Shown here: in pieces, positions 55,263 through 63,542 of the stretch
Position numbering within the stretch: position 1 is the stretch's first letter
Layout: the number at the start of each line of letters is the position of its first letter
Notes under the pieces: model-generated
The model's database searches: none
What the model was told of the DNA's origin: nothing
What the model saw: only the letters and a program-made list of their open reading frames with translations
Translations under genes and position numbers: made by a program
From: an uncultured Porphyromonadaceae bacterium
Lineage (GTDB): Bacteria > Bacteroidota > Bacteroidia > Bacteroidales > Muribaculaceae
Direction: 5' to 3'
DNA: 64,000 bases
NCBI GenBank assembly: GCA_900541555.1
Contig: UQKE01000006.1
Coordinates: 1-64,000, forward strand

Positions 55263-56252
55263 TTAAGGCATCGTTCGCAACAACGTGTTGCGAAGAAGCA
55301 AATCTATACCAACAAATGCAAGAAGCAACCATGCCCATAGCATGTAGTCGTCCTCCACATTTCGATAATTTTTGACATCCAACGTCGTCTTTTCCAAAGC
55401 GTCGATTTCTGAAAAAATATTTTCCAGCGCTTGATTGTCAGTAGCTCGGTAATAACGTCCTCCGGTCTTATCGGCTATCGATTTCAATGTCTTTTCATCA
55501 ATCGTCACTTTTAGATAATCATATTCTATTTTTCCATAATAATTGATGCCGACAGGCGACAATGCGCTTCCATTCGATCCGACTCCTATCGTATATACCT
55601 TGATTCCTTTCTCCCGCGCAATGTCGGCTGCAGTTTCCGGAGCGACAAGACCGGTATTGTTGGAACCATCTGTCAGCAATATGATACTTTTGGACTTCGC
55701 CTTTCCATCAACAATTCGGTTTATGGCCGTCGCCAATCCGTCGCCAATGGCTGTGCCATCTTCCAACATGCCCATTTCAAGGCTATTGATTGAATTAAGC
55801 AATATCGTCTTATCATTTGTCATCGGAGTTTGCGTGAAACATTCTCCCGCAAAAACCACCAACCCGATATTATCGGTTTCTCTTCCCTGCACAAATTTCG
55901 CCGCGACTTCTTTTGCCGCGCCAAATCGATCGGGCGTAAAATCTTGGGCCAACATGCTAGTCGACATATCAAGGGCTATAACAATATCAGTCCCTTCCAC
56001 ATTCGATGAAATCCATTTGTTATGAGTTTGCGGACGGCAAAGAATCACGATGACGCATCCGATTGCAAGCAACCGCAAAATAAAAAGCCCATGCTTCAAA
56101 TAAACCCGATAAGATGTCCGCAACGATTTGACGGCATCCAAATTCGAAATGTGAATTGCCGGATCTATTTTTCTAAGTTTATATATATACCATGCAATTA
56201 ATGGTATGTAAATCAGAAACAACCAAAACAGATAAGGTCTTGCAAATTCCAT
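55263..56252 (-). CDS. batA: BatA, VWA-domain membrane protein
   Basis: 329 residues. Same layout as BatB: N-terminal segments (~7-25, ~55-72), VWA ~88-275 with MIDAS DMSTS (VIALDMSTSMLAQ) and LLTDGSNNTG, and a C-terminal membrane segment (~305-322). It is the sister of BatB by duplication. It follows the signal-peptide gene by 11 bases. Confidence 0.93.
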   Translation of the reverse strand: MEFARPYLFWLFLIYIPLIAWYIYKLRKIDPAIHISNLDAVKSLRTSYRVYLKHGLFILRLLAIGCVIVILCRPQTHNKWISSNVEGTDIVIALDMSTSMLAQDFTPDRFGAAKEVAAKFVQGRETDNIGLVVFAGECFTQTPMTNDKTILLNSINSLEMGMLEDGTAIGDGLATAINRIVDGKAKSKSIILLTDGSNNTGLVAPETAADIAREKGIKVYTIGVGSNGSALSPVGINYYGKIEYDYLKVTIDEKTLKSIADKTGGRYYRATDNQALENIFSEIDALEKTTLDVKNYRNVEDDYMLWAWLLLAFVGIDLLLRNTLLRTMP

Positions 56253-56263
56253 AGTCTTGCTTT

Positions 56264-57298
56264 TTAATCTCTTTTTATTTCGTCGCTTCTTTTAGTGTCT
56301 TCTTCAATTTGACTTGTCGATTCTGCATTTTTCGAATCCGGAGACGGCATTTCTACCGGCTTGTTTTTCTCCACAAATTCAAAAGCAAAAGAATACGACT
56401 GCTCGTTTTCGTCGGTCGAAGGCGACATTTTGGCAAATTTCACAAAATCGGCAATCTCGAGCAATGCTCTCAATTCGTTTTGACATTCCACCGTATCAAT
56501 AGCGGCTACGGAACTCAAAATCTGCGATGAAGTCATTTCCATTGCGCCAACTTCATAACGGCGCGATATGTACCGGCGCACGATATCTGTCAGTCGCGTA
56601 TAATATAATTTGCAATCTCCTCGTTGCCAAACATTTTGCGCTTTTAATTCTTTCAAAGAAAGCATCGCTTCTTCATAGGGAGGAAGCAAAGGCTTTTTTT
56701 GCAAGAAAGGCAAAATCGGCCGACCGGCTTTCCAACGTTTATACAGATAGTATGCCAAGATTGAAAGCCCTATCAGCAAGAGTGCTCCCAAAGTCCACCA
56801 AAGCCAACGCAATTGTTCCGCATCAGGCAAAAAATCCCAAAATTTGGATTCCGGCTGCTCCAACGGCTTATAATCATACAAGCCGTTCTTCTCCAATTCG
56901 CTGACATCGACATCCAACACTTTCAATGAAACCGAATTTGAAACTATCGTATCCCCGTCGCAAACAAACGCCAATCCCGGAATCGAATATTCACCCGGGT
57001 CGAACGATTGTACCGGCAACACATAGTTTATTTGTTCGCGATTGTTTCCCAAATCAGTGTTCGTCTGCTTCGGTGAGTCTGCCACTTCCACATTCTTAAC
57101 CAATGTGTCTTGCGGAATGAAAAGCTCTCCCGAAGCCGTTTTGTCTTTGACAACCGTAACCCTTACGTTCGTTTTATTCCCCATCAGCATGGTAGTGGAA
57201 TCGATTGTCGCCTTGATTGTGGGAGGAGCGGCAACAGCCGTAGTCGCCACAAAAAACAACAATACGAACGCGATTGATTTTATATTGATTTTTGCCAT
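56264..57298 (-). CDS. Bat-operon membrane protein, BatD-like outer domain
   Basis: 344 residues. Signal peptide ~1-24. A short beta-domain (~28-150) with NVRVTVVKDKTASGELFIP and a GEYSIPGLAFVCDGD segment resembles the Ig-like parts of BatD. A single membrane segment (~168-188) is followed by a cytoplasmic helical region (~205-310) and an acidic tail. It lies between the DUF58 gene and batA, the usual place for this unnamed Bat component. It may link the MoxR/DUF58 side in the cytoplasm to the periplasmic VWA side. No enzyme motif. Confidence 0.8.
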   Translation of the reverse strand: MAKINIKSIAFVLLFFVATTAVAAPPTIKATIDSTTMLMGNKTNVRVTVVKDKTASGELFIPQDTLVKNVEVADSPKQTNTDLGNNREQINYVLPVQSFDPGEYSIPGLAFVCDGDTIVSNSVSLKVLDVDVSELEKNGLYDYKPLEQPESKFWDFLPDAEQLRWLWWTLGALLLIGLSILAYYLYKRWKAGRPILPFLQKKPLLPPYEEAMLSLKELKAQNVWQRGDCKLYYTRLTDIVRRYISRRYEVGAMEMTSSQILSSVAAIDTVECQNELRALLEIADFVKFAKMSPSTDENEQSYSFAFEFVEKNKPVEMPSPDSKNAESTSQIEEDTKRSDEIKRD

Positions 57299-57301
57299 AT
57301 A

Positions 57302-58189
57302 TTATCGCCTTACGCCTCTCATCTTAAACATCGCCATCAATGCCTTTACATAGTCTTCGTCTGTTGCTATCGAAGCATGGTCCACTTTGCTTTTCGCAAA
57401 TCGATCATTCATCTCGATTTGATGCTGATACCACCATTTGCCATATAAATTCCTAACTTTTCGAGAACTTGTATTGACCCATTTGCTGACTCCGCTTTCC
57501 ATGTCGTACAGCTTGACAAGCCCAATCTTTGGCAACGCGGTTTCTCGCTTGTCGTAAACCTGAATTGCTGTCAAATCATGTTTGCGCCCGCATATTGTCA
57601 TTGCTTGCAGATAGTCCTTGGAATCAATAAAGTCGGATATTAAGAATGTCGTGCACCGCTTTTTGATGGCGTCCGTCAGAAATTTCAAAGCGAAACCGAT
57701 ATCAGTGCCTCCATTCTCCGGAGTAAAATCAAGCAACTCTCTTATTATCAAAAGTATGTGCTTTCTTCCTTTTTGCGGCGGAATAAACTTTTCAACTTTA
57801 TCGGAGAAAAAAATCACTCCTACTTTATCCTTGTTCTGAATGGCAGAGAATGCCAACGTCGCAGCAATTTCAGAAATAAATTCCCTCTTTACAGAACCGA
57901 CCGCGCCAAATTTTCCACTATTCGACACGTCGATCATCAGCAACACTGTCAGCTCCCGCTCTTCCTCGTACACCTTCACGTATGGACGATTATTGCGCGC
58001 CGTCACGTTCCAATCAATATCCCGAATCTCATCGCCATATTGATATTCGCGGACTTCTGAAAAAGTGACCCCTCGTCCCTTAAAAGCGGAATGATATTCT
58101 CCCGCAAAAATATTTTGCGAAAGGCCGCGAGTCTTAATTTCGATCTGCCTGACTTTCCTCAAAAGTTCATTGGCATCCATTTGCTTCAA
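57302..58189 (-). CDS. DUF58 VWA-like protein
   Basis: 295 residues, no signal peptide. The N-terminal helical part has the RGLSQNIFAGEYHSAFKG-type motif of DUF58 and DIDWNVTARNNRPYVK (~58-75). The VWA-like fold contains LLMIDVSNSGKFG, a MIDAS-type DxSxS. MoxR-linked DUF58 proteins act as substrates or partners of the ATPase. It lies 9 bases after moxR and 3 bases before the next gene. Confidence 0.93.
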   Translation of the reverse strand: MKQMDANELLRKVRQIEIKTRGLSQNIFAGEYHSAFKGRGVTFSEVREYQYGDEIRDIDWNVTARNNRPYVKVYEEERELTVLLMIDVSNSGKFGAVGSVKREFISEIAATLAFSAIQNKDKVGVIFFSDKVEKFIPPQKGRKHILLIIRELLDFTPENGGTDIGFALKFLTDAIKKRCTTFLISDFIDSKDYLQAMTICGRKHDLTAIQVYDKRETALPKIGLVKLYDMESGVSKWVNTSSRKVRNLYGKWWYQHQIEMNDRFAKSKVDHASIATDEDYVKALMAMFKMRGVRR

Positions 58190-58198
58190 ATTTAAAGG

Positions 58199-59197
58199 CT
58201 ACGGAACGATTATCTTATCCAAAATATTGCTGATAATTTCATCGGAAGAAATATTATTTGCTTCTGCCTCATAAGTAAGCCCTATGCGATGGCGCAAAAC
58301 GTCGTGGCACACTGCCCGCACGTCTTCCGGAAGCACATAGCCACGTCCTTTCAAAAAGGCAAACGAACGCGCCGCAAGCGCCAACCCGATAGATGCGCGC
58401 GGCGAACCGCCCACTGAAATCAATCCGGCCAAATCCGGCAATCCGCAATTTTCCGGATGGCGGGTGGCATCGACTATGTCAACTATGTATTGTCCGATTT
58501 TATCGTCTATATATATTTGCGCCACAACTTGTTGCGCTTCAATAATATCCTTCGGGTTCAAGAGCGGACGAATCTCGGAAGAAACCCGTTTCAGATTTTG
58601 ATTGACAATCTGCTTCTCTTCGTCTTTTGTCGGATATGTGACAACAACTTTCAGCAGGAAACGATCCACTTGCGCCTCAGGAAGCGGATATGTGCCTTCT
58701 TGCTCTATGGGATTCTGCGTCGCCATCACCAAAAATGGCTCATCGAGTTTAAATGTATCGTCGCCGATTGTCACTTGCCGTTCCTGCATAGCTTCCAACA
58801 ATGCGCTTTGCACTTTTGCCGGCGCACGGTTGATTTCATCGGCCAACACAAAGTTTGCAAAAATAGGACCTTTTTTTATTTGGAAAGTTTCTTTCTGCAC
58901 GCTATACATCATTGTTCCGACCACGTCTGCCGGCAACAAATCGGGAGTAAATTGTATTCGATTGTACTTTGCATCGATAATGGATGCCAATGTTTTTATT
59001 GCCAACGTTTTTGCAAGTCCGGGAACACCTTCAAGCAAAATATGGCCATTTGAAAGCAACGCTATCAACAAAGAATCAATCAAATGTTTTTGCCCGACAA
59101 TTGTTTGATTCATACCTTGATTCACCAAATTCACGATATTGCTTTTGCTTGCAATCAAATCGTTTAATTCTTTGATGTTTACAATCCCATTATTCAT
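58199..59197 (-). CDS. MoxR-family AAA+ ATPase
   Basis: 332 residues. Walker A is GVPGLAKT (~57-64), Walker B VLADEINRAP (~117), with sensor 1 in MATQNPIEQEGTYPLPEAQ (~158) and the Arg finger region AQVDRFLL (~176). First gene of the bat operon; such MoxR ATPases are believed to act as metal-inserting or remodelling chaperones on VWA partners. A -7 box precedes the start. Confidence 0.95.
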   Translation of the reverse strand: MNNGIVNIKELNDLIASKSNIVNLVNQGMNQTIVGQKHLIDSLLIALLSNGHILLEGVPGLAKTLAIKTLASIIDAKYNRIQFTPDLLPADVVGTMMYSVQKETFQIKKGPIFANFVLADEINRAPAKVQSALLEAMQERQVTIGDDTFKLDEPFLVMATQNPIEQEGTYPLPEAQVDRFLLKVVVTYPTKDEEKQIVNQNLKRVSSEIRPLLNPKDIIEAQQVVAQIYIDDKIGQYIVDIVDATRHPENCGLPDLAGLISVGGSPRASIGLALAARSFAFLKGRGYVLPEDVRAVCHDVLRHRIGLTYEAEANNISSDEIISNILDKIIVP

Positions 59198-59254
59198 AAA
59201 TATCTCGTTTATTGTCTAATAATTCTTTAATTCTGTCCGATGTTTCTTCTCTTG

Positions 59255-59262
59255 CAAAATTA
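59255..59262 (-). promoter_or_regulatory. -7 box (TAATTTTG on the - strand) for the moxR-bat operon
   Basis: CAAAATTA on the + strand reads TAATTTTG on the - strand, 57 bases before the moxR start. No spaced TTG. Confidence 0.5.
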
Positions 59263-59332
59263 TATACGCCACGTCGAAATTAGCTCTTTCCGCGTGTTAA
59301 TTTTCCGTATTTTAAGTTTACAATGTTAAAGC

Positions 59333-60343
59333 CTATCGAAAACTTTGCTGTATTTTCAGCGCTTCGATTTCTGCTTTCTTGATACTCTCAGAATTAGATT
59401 TGTCAATCCCGTATTTTTCGGGTGCCGGAATTTTCAGCACGATGCCAACCGGCAAATTGTCGGGATCCTTTATAACGTCCTTATTTTCCAAATATATATA
59501 TACCCAGAAAGCATAATGTCCATAAAATTTCCTTGAGATATTGCTCAGATAAGCGGTTTCTGTCACCTTAAACGTTTGGGGTTCTTGTTGGATGGCATTT
59601 GCTTCTTTTTCCTTTTGCACCTGTTCCATCATTGATGTCGAATCATTCTGCACAACAGGAGTTGCATTCGCGACAACCTCATTCGTCGCCTTGCCTGCTG
59701 CCTCAGGCAAATCCTTACGCTGTTCGAAGCGCAACATTCCCAAATAATAGAATATACCGGCAACAATCGCAATCGCAGCAACGCCCGTCGCAAATCCGCC
59801 CAAAAATGGACACCCTTTCCATCGGCTTCTTTGAGTGCGTTCTACAATCTCCGTGTCCATATTTTCTGCAAGTTCTTCCTCTTTCTCAACTTCAATCTCG
59901 CTTTCTTCGGGCTCTTGTTCCTGCACAGCATCGCCTTGCGCGGCATCGTCGACCTGCGGCTCGCCCACATCGTTCACCTCAAACTGCTCGCAGCAAGAAT
60001 CTGCTTGTGAAGATTCTTCTTGTTGTTTAAAATCCGAATCCGGTTGCATAGGAAGCGCTCGTTCCGTTTCCGAATCGCTGAAATCTTCATCCAACGCCAC
60101 CGGCTCAAAACAATCGAATGCAGCATTCACAAATTCGGCAAGCTCTTTATCGGCGACATAAACCACCTTGTCGCCCGCAATGCCAAATTTTCCAATTTTG
60201 TCCACCTTGACCCCATCGGCCATCCGCTCTGAAATCAAAGCGAAAAAACTCTTTAAAAAAGTGCTGCACAAGGCTTCAGAAGTATTTGTCAAAGCCGACA
60301 GTTCTGCCACTATATCTTGAAAAACTGCAACCTTATTTGCCAT
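59333..60343 (-). CDS. HU-like domain fused to a membrane segment and a LysM-like end
   Basis: 336 residues from the ATG at 60343, which overlaps the HU gene's end by 11 bases (ATGGCAAATAA). Residues ~1-75 follow the IHF/HU alpha-alpha-beta pattern (ELSALTNTSEALCSTFLKSF, VKVDKIGKFGI). A very acidic region (~95-180) leads to a membrane segment at ~192-213 (GVAAIAIVAGIFYYLG). The C-terminus (~265-315) has a LysM-like pattern: TAYLSNISRKFYGHYAFWV, then NLPVGIVLKIPAPEKYG. If the N-terminus is cytoplasmic and the C-terminus periplasmic, it could link the nucleoid to the wall. This is inference. Upstream partner: the HU gene. Confidence 0.75.
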   Translation of the reverse strand: MANKVAVFQDIVAELSALTNTSEALCSTFLKSFFALISERMADGVKVDKIGKFGIAGDKVVYVADKELAEFVNAAFDCFEPVALDEDFSDSETERALPMQPDSDFKQQEESSQADSCCEQFEVNDVGEPQVDDAAQGDAVQEQEPEESEIEVEKEEELAENMDTEIVERTQRSRWKGCPFLGGFATGVAAIAIVAGIFYYLGMLRFEQRKDLPEAAGKATNEVVANATPVVQNDSTSMMEQVQKEKEANAIQQEPQTFKVTETAYLSNISRKFYGHYAFWVYIYLENKDVIKDPDNLPVGIVLKIPAPEKYGIDKSNSESIKKAEIEALKIQQSFR

Positions 60344-60629
60344 CGTCGCCTCCTTTTCCGGAAATTTTATTTTTAAGAATCGTGCTCGGTTCAAATTGCA
60401 ATCTCACCTCAGGCGGAAATAATGTTTTCTTTCCGGTATCCAAATCGGTTTCAACTCGTTCCATTATTTTTTCTCCCGAGAATTTCCCGAATCCCGGAAT
60501 CGCCACGCTTTCCAATGCGCCACATTTTTCTTTCAAAATATTGGCAAATCCTTCCACCAAAGCAATCACATCCGATTCCGGACGCCCTATCCTTTTAGAC
60601 AATTCTGCGATAAATTCTTTATTCTCCAT
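60333..60629 (-). CDS. HU/IHF-family DNA-binding protein
   Basis: 98 residues, typical size. N-terminal helices FIAELSKRIGRPESDVIALVEG, shown here in two parts (FIAELSKRI, SDVIALVEGFANIL), then VAIPGFGKFSGEK, and the arm residues around KKTLFPPEVRLQFEP, where the proline-type tip is present. It should bind and bend DNA. It overlaps the membrane-anchored HU-like gene by 11 bases, so the pair is translationally coupled and may form a heterodimer. Confidence 0.85.
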   Translation of the reverse strand: MENKEFIAELSKRIGRPESDVIALVEGFANILKEKCGALESVAIPGFGKFSGEKIMERVETDLDTGKKTLFPPEVRLQFEPSTILKNKISGKGGDDGK

Positions 60630-60759
60630 GAAGCCTTTAACTCAAAAAAATGGTGTCAATCGCAATTGCCCGTCCACACAAGCAATTACTTTCACAAAAG
60701 TAATGAAATTACCCGCACAATTATGCACATCGGCAATAATAAAAAGCCCAAAGCCCCAC

Positions 60760-60802
60760 AAAAAAACAACAGGCCACGCCCATAAGCGCAGCCTGTCGTT
60801 TT
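60760..60802 (-). terminator. Intrinsic terminator after rpsP (- strand)
   Basis: On the - strand CGACAGGC (60798-60791) pairs with GCCTGTTG (60774-60767, one G-T pair), then a run of T (A on the + strand, 60766-60761). It lies ~20 bases past the rpsP stop. Confidence 0.85.
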
Positions 60803-60821
60803 TCCAACGAATTTGCAAAAT

Positions 60822-61397
60822 TTATTCTGCAGCTTCTGCCGGAGCTTCCGGAGCTTCTGCCGGAGCAGCATCTTCGGCATTCTCAGCAGCTGCGGCAGCA
60901 ATTTCTTCTGCCTTCTTTGCAGCCTCAGCTTCAGCAATTTCAGCTTTCTTCTTTGCCACTAATTCTGCTTTTGCAGCATTTTTCTTCTTTTCTTCTTCTA
61001 AGCGGTTGCTTTCTGCTTGACGCTTGTCGCTTGCCAATTTTTCTTTCTTCGCAGCTACTTTTGCTTCACGTTCCTTTTTCCACGCATCGAAACGACGTTG
61101 CGCTTCTTCTTCCGTGAACGCGCCTTTTTTCACTCCGTTAAGCAAGTGCTTCATCAAAAGCACGCCTTCATTTGATAAAATACGGTGAACTGTATCCGTC
61201 GGTTGCGCACCTACGCCAACCCAATACAAAGCTCTTTCGAAATTTAAACTTATTGTAGCAGGATTAGTGTTCGGATTGTATGAACCTATCCTTTCAATAA
61301 ATCTACCATCTCGTGGCGCCCTGCTATCGGCGATGACAATCGGATAAAACGGATAACCTTTGCGTCCATGACGCTGCAGTCTGATTTTTGTTGCCAT
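60822..61397 (-). CDS. rpsP: 30S ribosomal protein S16 with long charged C-terminal tail
   Basis: 191 residues. The first ~85 match S16 ([32 protein letters not shown] in parts). The next ~100 residues are an Ala/Glu/Lys-rich helix with many heptads ([20 protein letters not shown]). Extended S16 tails are usual in Bacteroidota and were long noted in the phylum. A full promoter lies upstream on the - strand, divergent from the TsaC gene. Confidence 0.96.
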   Translation of the reverse strand: MATKIRLQRHGRKGYPFYPIVIADSRAPRDGRFIERIGSYNPNTNPATISLNFERALYWVGVGAQPTDTVHRILSNEGVLLMKHLLNGVKKGAFTEEEAQRRFDAWKKEREAKVAAKKEKLASDKRQAESNRLEEEKKKNAAKAELVAKKKAEIAEAEAAKKAEEIAAAAAENAEDAAPAEAPEAPAEAAE

Positions 61398-61438
61398 TAA
61401 AAATTAGTTTAAATAAGATTGTATTTTTATATCGCGTG

Positions 61439-61469
61439 CAAAGGTACGATTTTTTAAAGCACCCGACAA
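61439..61469 (-). promoter_or_regulatory. Full consensus promoter for rpsP (- strand)
   Basis: - strand TTG at 61469-61467, a 20-base spacer and TACCTTTG at 61446-61439 match the consensus. The rpsP ATG is ~42 bases further on. Confidence 0.75.
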
Positions 61470-61519
61470 CATTTTCACTATTTATTTCCATATAATTCGA
61501 TTTTTCCCATTTTTAATCA

Positions 61520-61527
61520 TACCTTTG
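61520..61527 (+). promoter_or_regulatory. -7 box (TACCTTTG) that decides the tsaC start
   Basis: TACCTTTG fits TAnnTTTG. Transcription would begin near 61533, so the ATG at 61530 is at or before the start point and the ATG at 61551 should be used. Confidence 0.6.
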
Positions 61528-61550
61528 TAATGCGACATTATCCACACGAC

Positions 61551-62114
61551 ATGGAAGAAGATATAAAAAAAGCACTTGATATTTTACGCAATGGCGGCGT
61601 GATCCTCTATCCCACCGACACCATTTGGGGAATCGGATGCGATGCGACAAACTCGGCCGCCGTCAATCGAATATATGCAATCAAGCAGCGGCAAGAACAT
61701 AAGGCGATGCTCGTATTGCTGGACCGAGCCGACAAACTCGAACGTTATGTCGACGATGTGCCCGATATGGCCTATACGCTTAACGAAATAAGCGAACGCC
61801 CCATCACAATCATATACGACCACGCGCGGCATCTTGCGCCCGAGCTGTTGGGAGAGAACGACAGTGTCGGCATCCGAATAAGCCGCGAGCCTTTCACCCA
61901 ACGGTTGTGCGCGGCTTTGAAAAAACCGATTGTTTCGACCTCTGCCAATATCAGCGGCGAGCCGTCGCCTGCTTTTTTCGACGAGATTTCCGAGAAAATT
62001 AAAAATGCTGTCGACTACATTGTTGGATACCGGCAAAACGACAAAACGCCCCACCAGCCATCGAGCGTAGTGAAGTTGTCGGCAGACAATGTCATAAAAA
62101 TTTTAAGACCTTGA
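61551..62114 (+). CDS. L-threonylcarbamoyladenylate synthase (TsaC/Sua5 family)
   Basis: 187 residues from the ATG at 61551 (EEDIKKALDILRNGG); the ATG seven codons earlier lies at the predicted transcript start. YrdC fold: LYPTDTIWGIGCDATN (~19), IKQRQEHKAMLVLL (~44) and STSANISGEPSP (~136). It makes the intermediate for the t6A37 tRNA modification. It lacks the C-terminal Sua5 domain, so it is the short TsaC form. Overlaps the next gene by 4 bases. Confidence 0.93.
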   Translation: MEEDIKKALDILRNGGVILYPTDTIWGIGCDATNSAAVNRIYAIKQRQEHKAMLVLLDRADKLERYVDDVPDMAYTLNEISERPITIIYDHARHLAPELLGENDSVGIRISREPFTQRLCAALKKPIVSTSANISGEPSPAFFDEISEKIKNAVDYIVGYRQNDKTPHQPSSVVKLSADNVIKILRP

Positions 62115-63538
62115 ACAACGCCCATAAATTATTAGCCCGATACATCGTTTGCGACTATGTAGCCGCAAATATTGCATGGATGCTGTTTATTGCCATCAGA
62201 TACTATTTGACAAAAGACAGCATTTACATGCAAGATGTCGAGTCGCTTTGGCAATACATGCAATTCCGCGACGTATACAGAGGGCAGATTCTCTTCCCTA
62301 TATTAATGGTTTTCATCTTTTATCTCTCCGGATACTACAACACCGTTTATTTCAAATCAAGGCTCCAAGAATTTCTAACCACATTGTTTTCCTCGTTCAT
62401 CGTTGCGATTATAAGCTATTTCATTATCCTCATCAACGACAATTTTGTCGAACGCCAACGAAATTATGAGCTAATCGCGTCAATGTGGGGTGTCATCTTC
62501 ATATGCGTTTATCTTCCCCGATTCCTGACGACAAGAAGCATTATGAAGAAAATACAACATGGGCACATTTGTTTCCGCACGCTGATTATTGGTCTCAACC
62601 AATCGACCATGGCTGTAAAAAATGCCATCAAAAACTCACGCTATTCGATGGGATACAAAATAGTGGGAGTAATCCCTTTCGACAATGAAACCCCCGGCGA
62701 CGAATTCGACCTTCCGGTGTTTAAAATGAGCGATTTGGATGAAATATGCCGGAACCAAAATATCCAAAACATCATCATTGCCACAGAAAATCGCGACAAT
62801 AAAACGACCCTCAATCTCATCAATCGCTTGTTCCGCTACGACATTCCAATAAAAGTAGCGCCGGAACTTTACGACATCATCACTTCCCGCGTTCGGCATG
62901 TCAACATCATTGAAGAGCCGTTCATCAACATCACACAAAACGCAATGCCGGAATGGCAAAAAAGCGTGAAAAGGGCACTCGACATTGTCGTCTCTGTCAT
63001 TGCATTAATATGCCTATCCCCTTTTTTCCTGCTCATCGCATTATTAATAAAACACGACTCCAAAGGGCCTGTCCTATATCGCCAAGAACGAATTGGAATG
63101 CGCGGAAAAACTTTCCACATCTACAAATTCCGCACGATGGTTGCCAATGCAGAATCCGACCGGAAGCCGCAACTGACATCGGAAAAAGATCCCCGCATCA
63201 CAAAAATAGGCCACTTCCTGCGAAAATACAGAATAGACGAAACTCCGCAATTTTGGAATGTCGTCAAAGGCGACATGTCGATCGTCGGGCCTCGTCCGGA
63301 ACGTCGATATTTTGCAGACAAAATCATAGATACGGCACCATACTACGCCCTTACATACCAAGTGCGCCCGGGGATCACCTCGTGGGGAATGGTGAAATTC
63401 GGATATGCCCAGAATGTCGATGAAATGATCGAACGTTCCAAATACGACTTGATTTACTTGGAAAACATGTCGCTCCTTGTCGACATCAAAATAATTATCT
63501 ACACTATCAAAACCGTACTCACAGGAAAAGGGATGTAA
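62111..63538 (+). CDS. Polyprenyl glycosylphosphotransferase (exopolysaccharide priming)
   Basis: 475 residues from a TTG that overlaps the TsaC stop (TTGA); no better start exists before residue 23. N-terminal membrane segments (~17-37, ~57-77, ~92-112, ~125-140), a Rossmann-like middle (~155-270), and a membrane hairpin at ~293-315 that begins the sugar transferase domain. That domain shows KRALDIVVSVIALICLSPF, YRQERIGMRGKTFHIYKFRTM in parts, and DETPQFWNVVKGDMSIVGPR. It transfers a sugar phosphate to undecaprenyl phosphate to prime a surface polysaccharide. No other polysaccharide genes in the window. Confidence 0.93.
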   Translation: MNNAHKLLARYIVCDYVAANIAWMLFIAIRYYLTKDSIYMQDVESLWQYMQFRDVYRGQILFPILMVFIFYLSGYYNTVYFKSRLQEFLTTLFSSFIVAIISYFIILINDNFVERQRNYELIASMWGVIFICVYLPRFLTTRSIMKKIQHGHICFRTLIIGLNQSTMAVKNAIKNSRYSMGYKIVGVIPFDNETPGDEFDLPVFKMSDLDEICRNQNIQNIIIATENRDNKTTLNLINRLFRYDIPIKVAPELYDIITSRVRHVNIIEEPFINITQNAMPEWQKSVKRALDIVVSVIALICLSPFFLLIALLIKHDSKGPVLYRQERIGMRGKTFHIYKFRTMVANAESDRKPQLTSEKDPRITKIGHFLRKYRIDETPQFWNVVKGDMSIVGPRPERRYFADKIIDTAPYYALTYQVRPGITSWGMVKFGYAQNVDEMIERSKYDLIYLENMSLLVDIKIIIYTIKTVLTGKGM

Positions 63539-63542
63539 AAAA

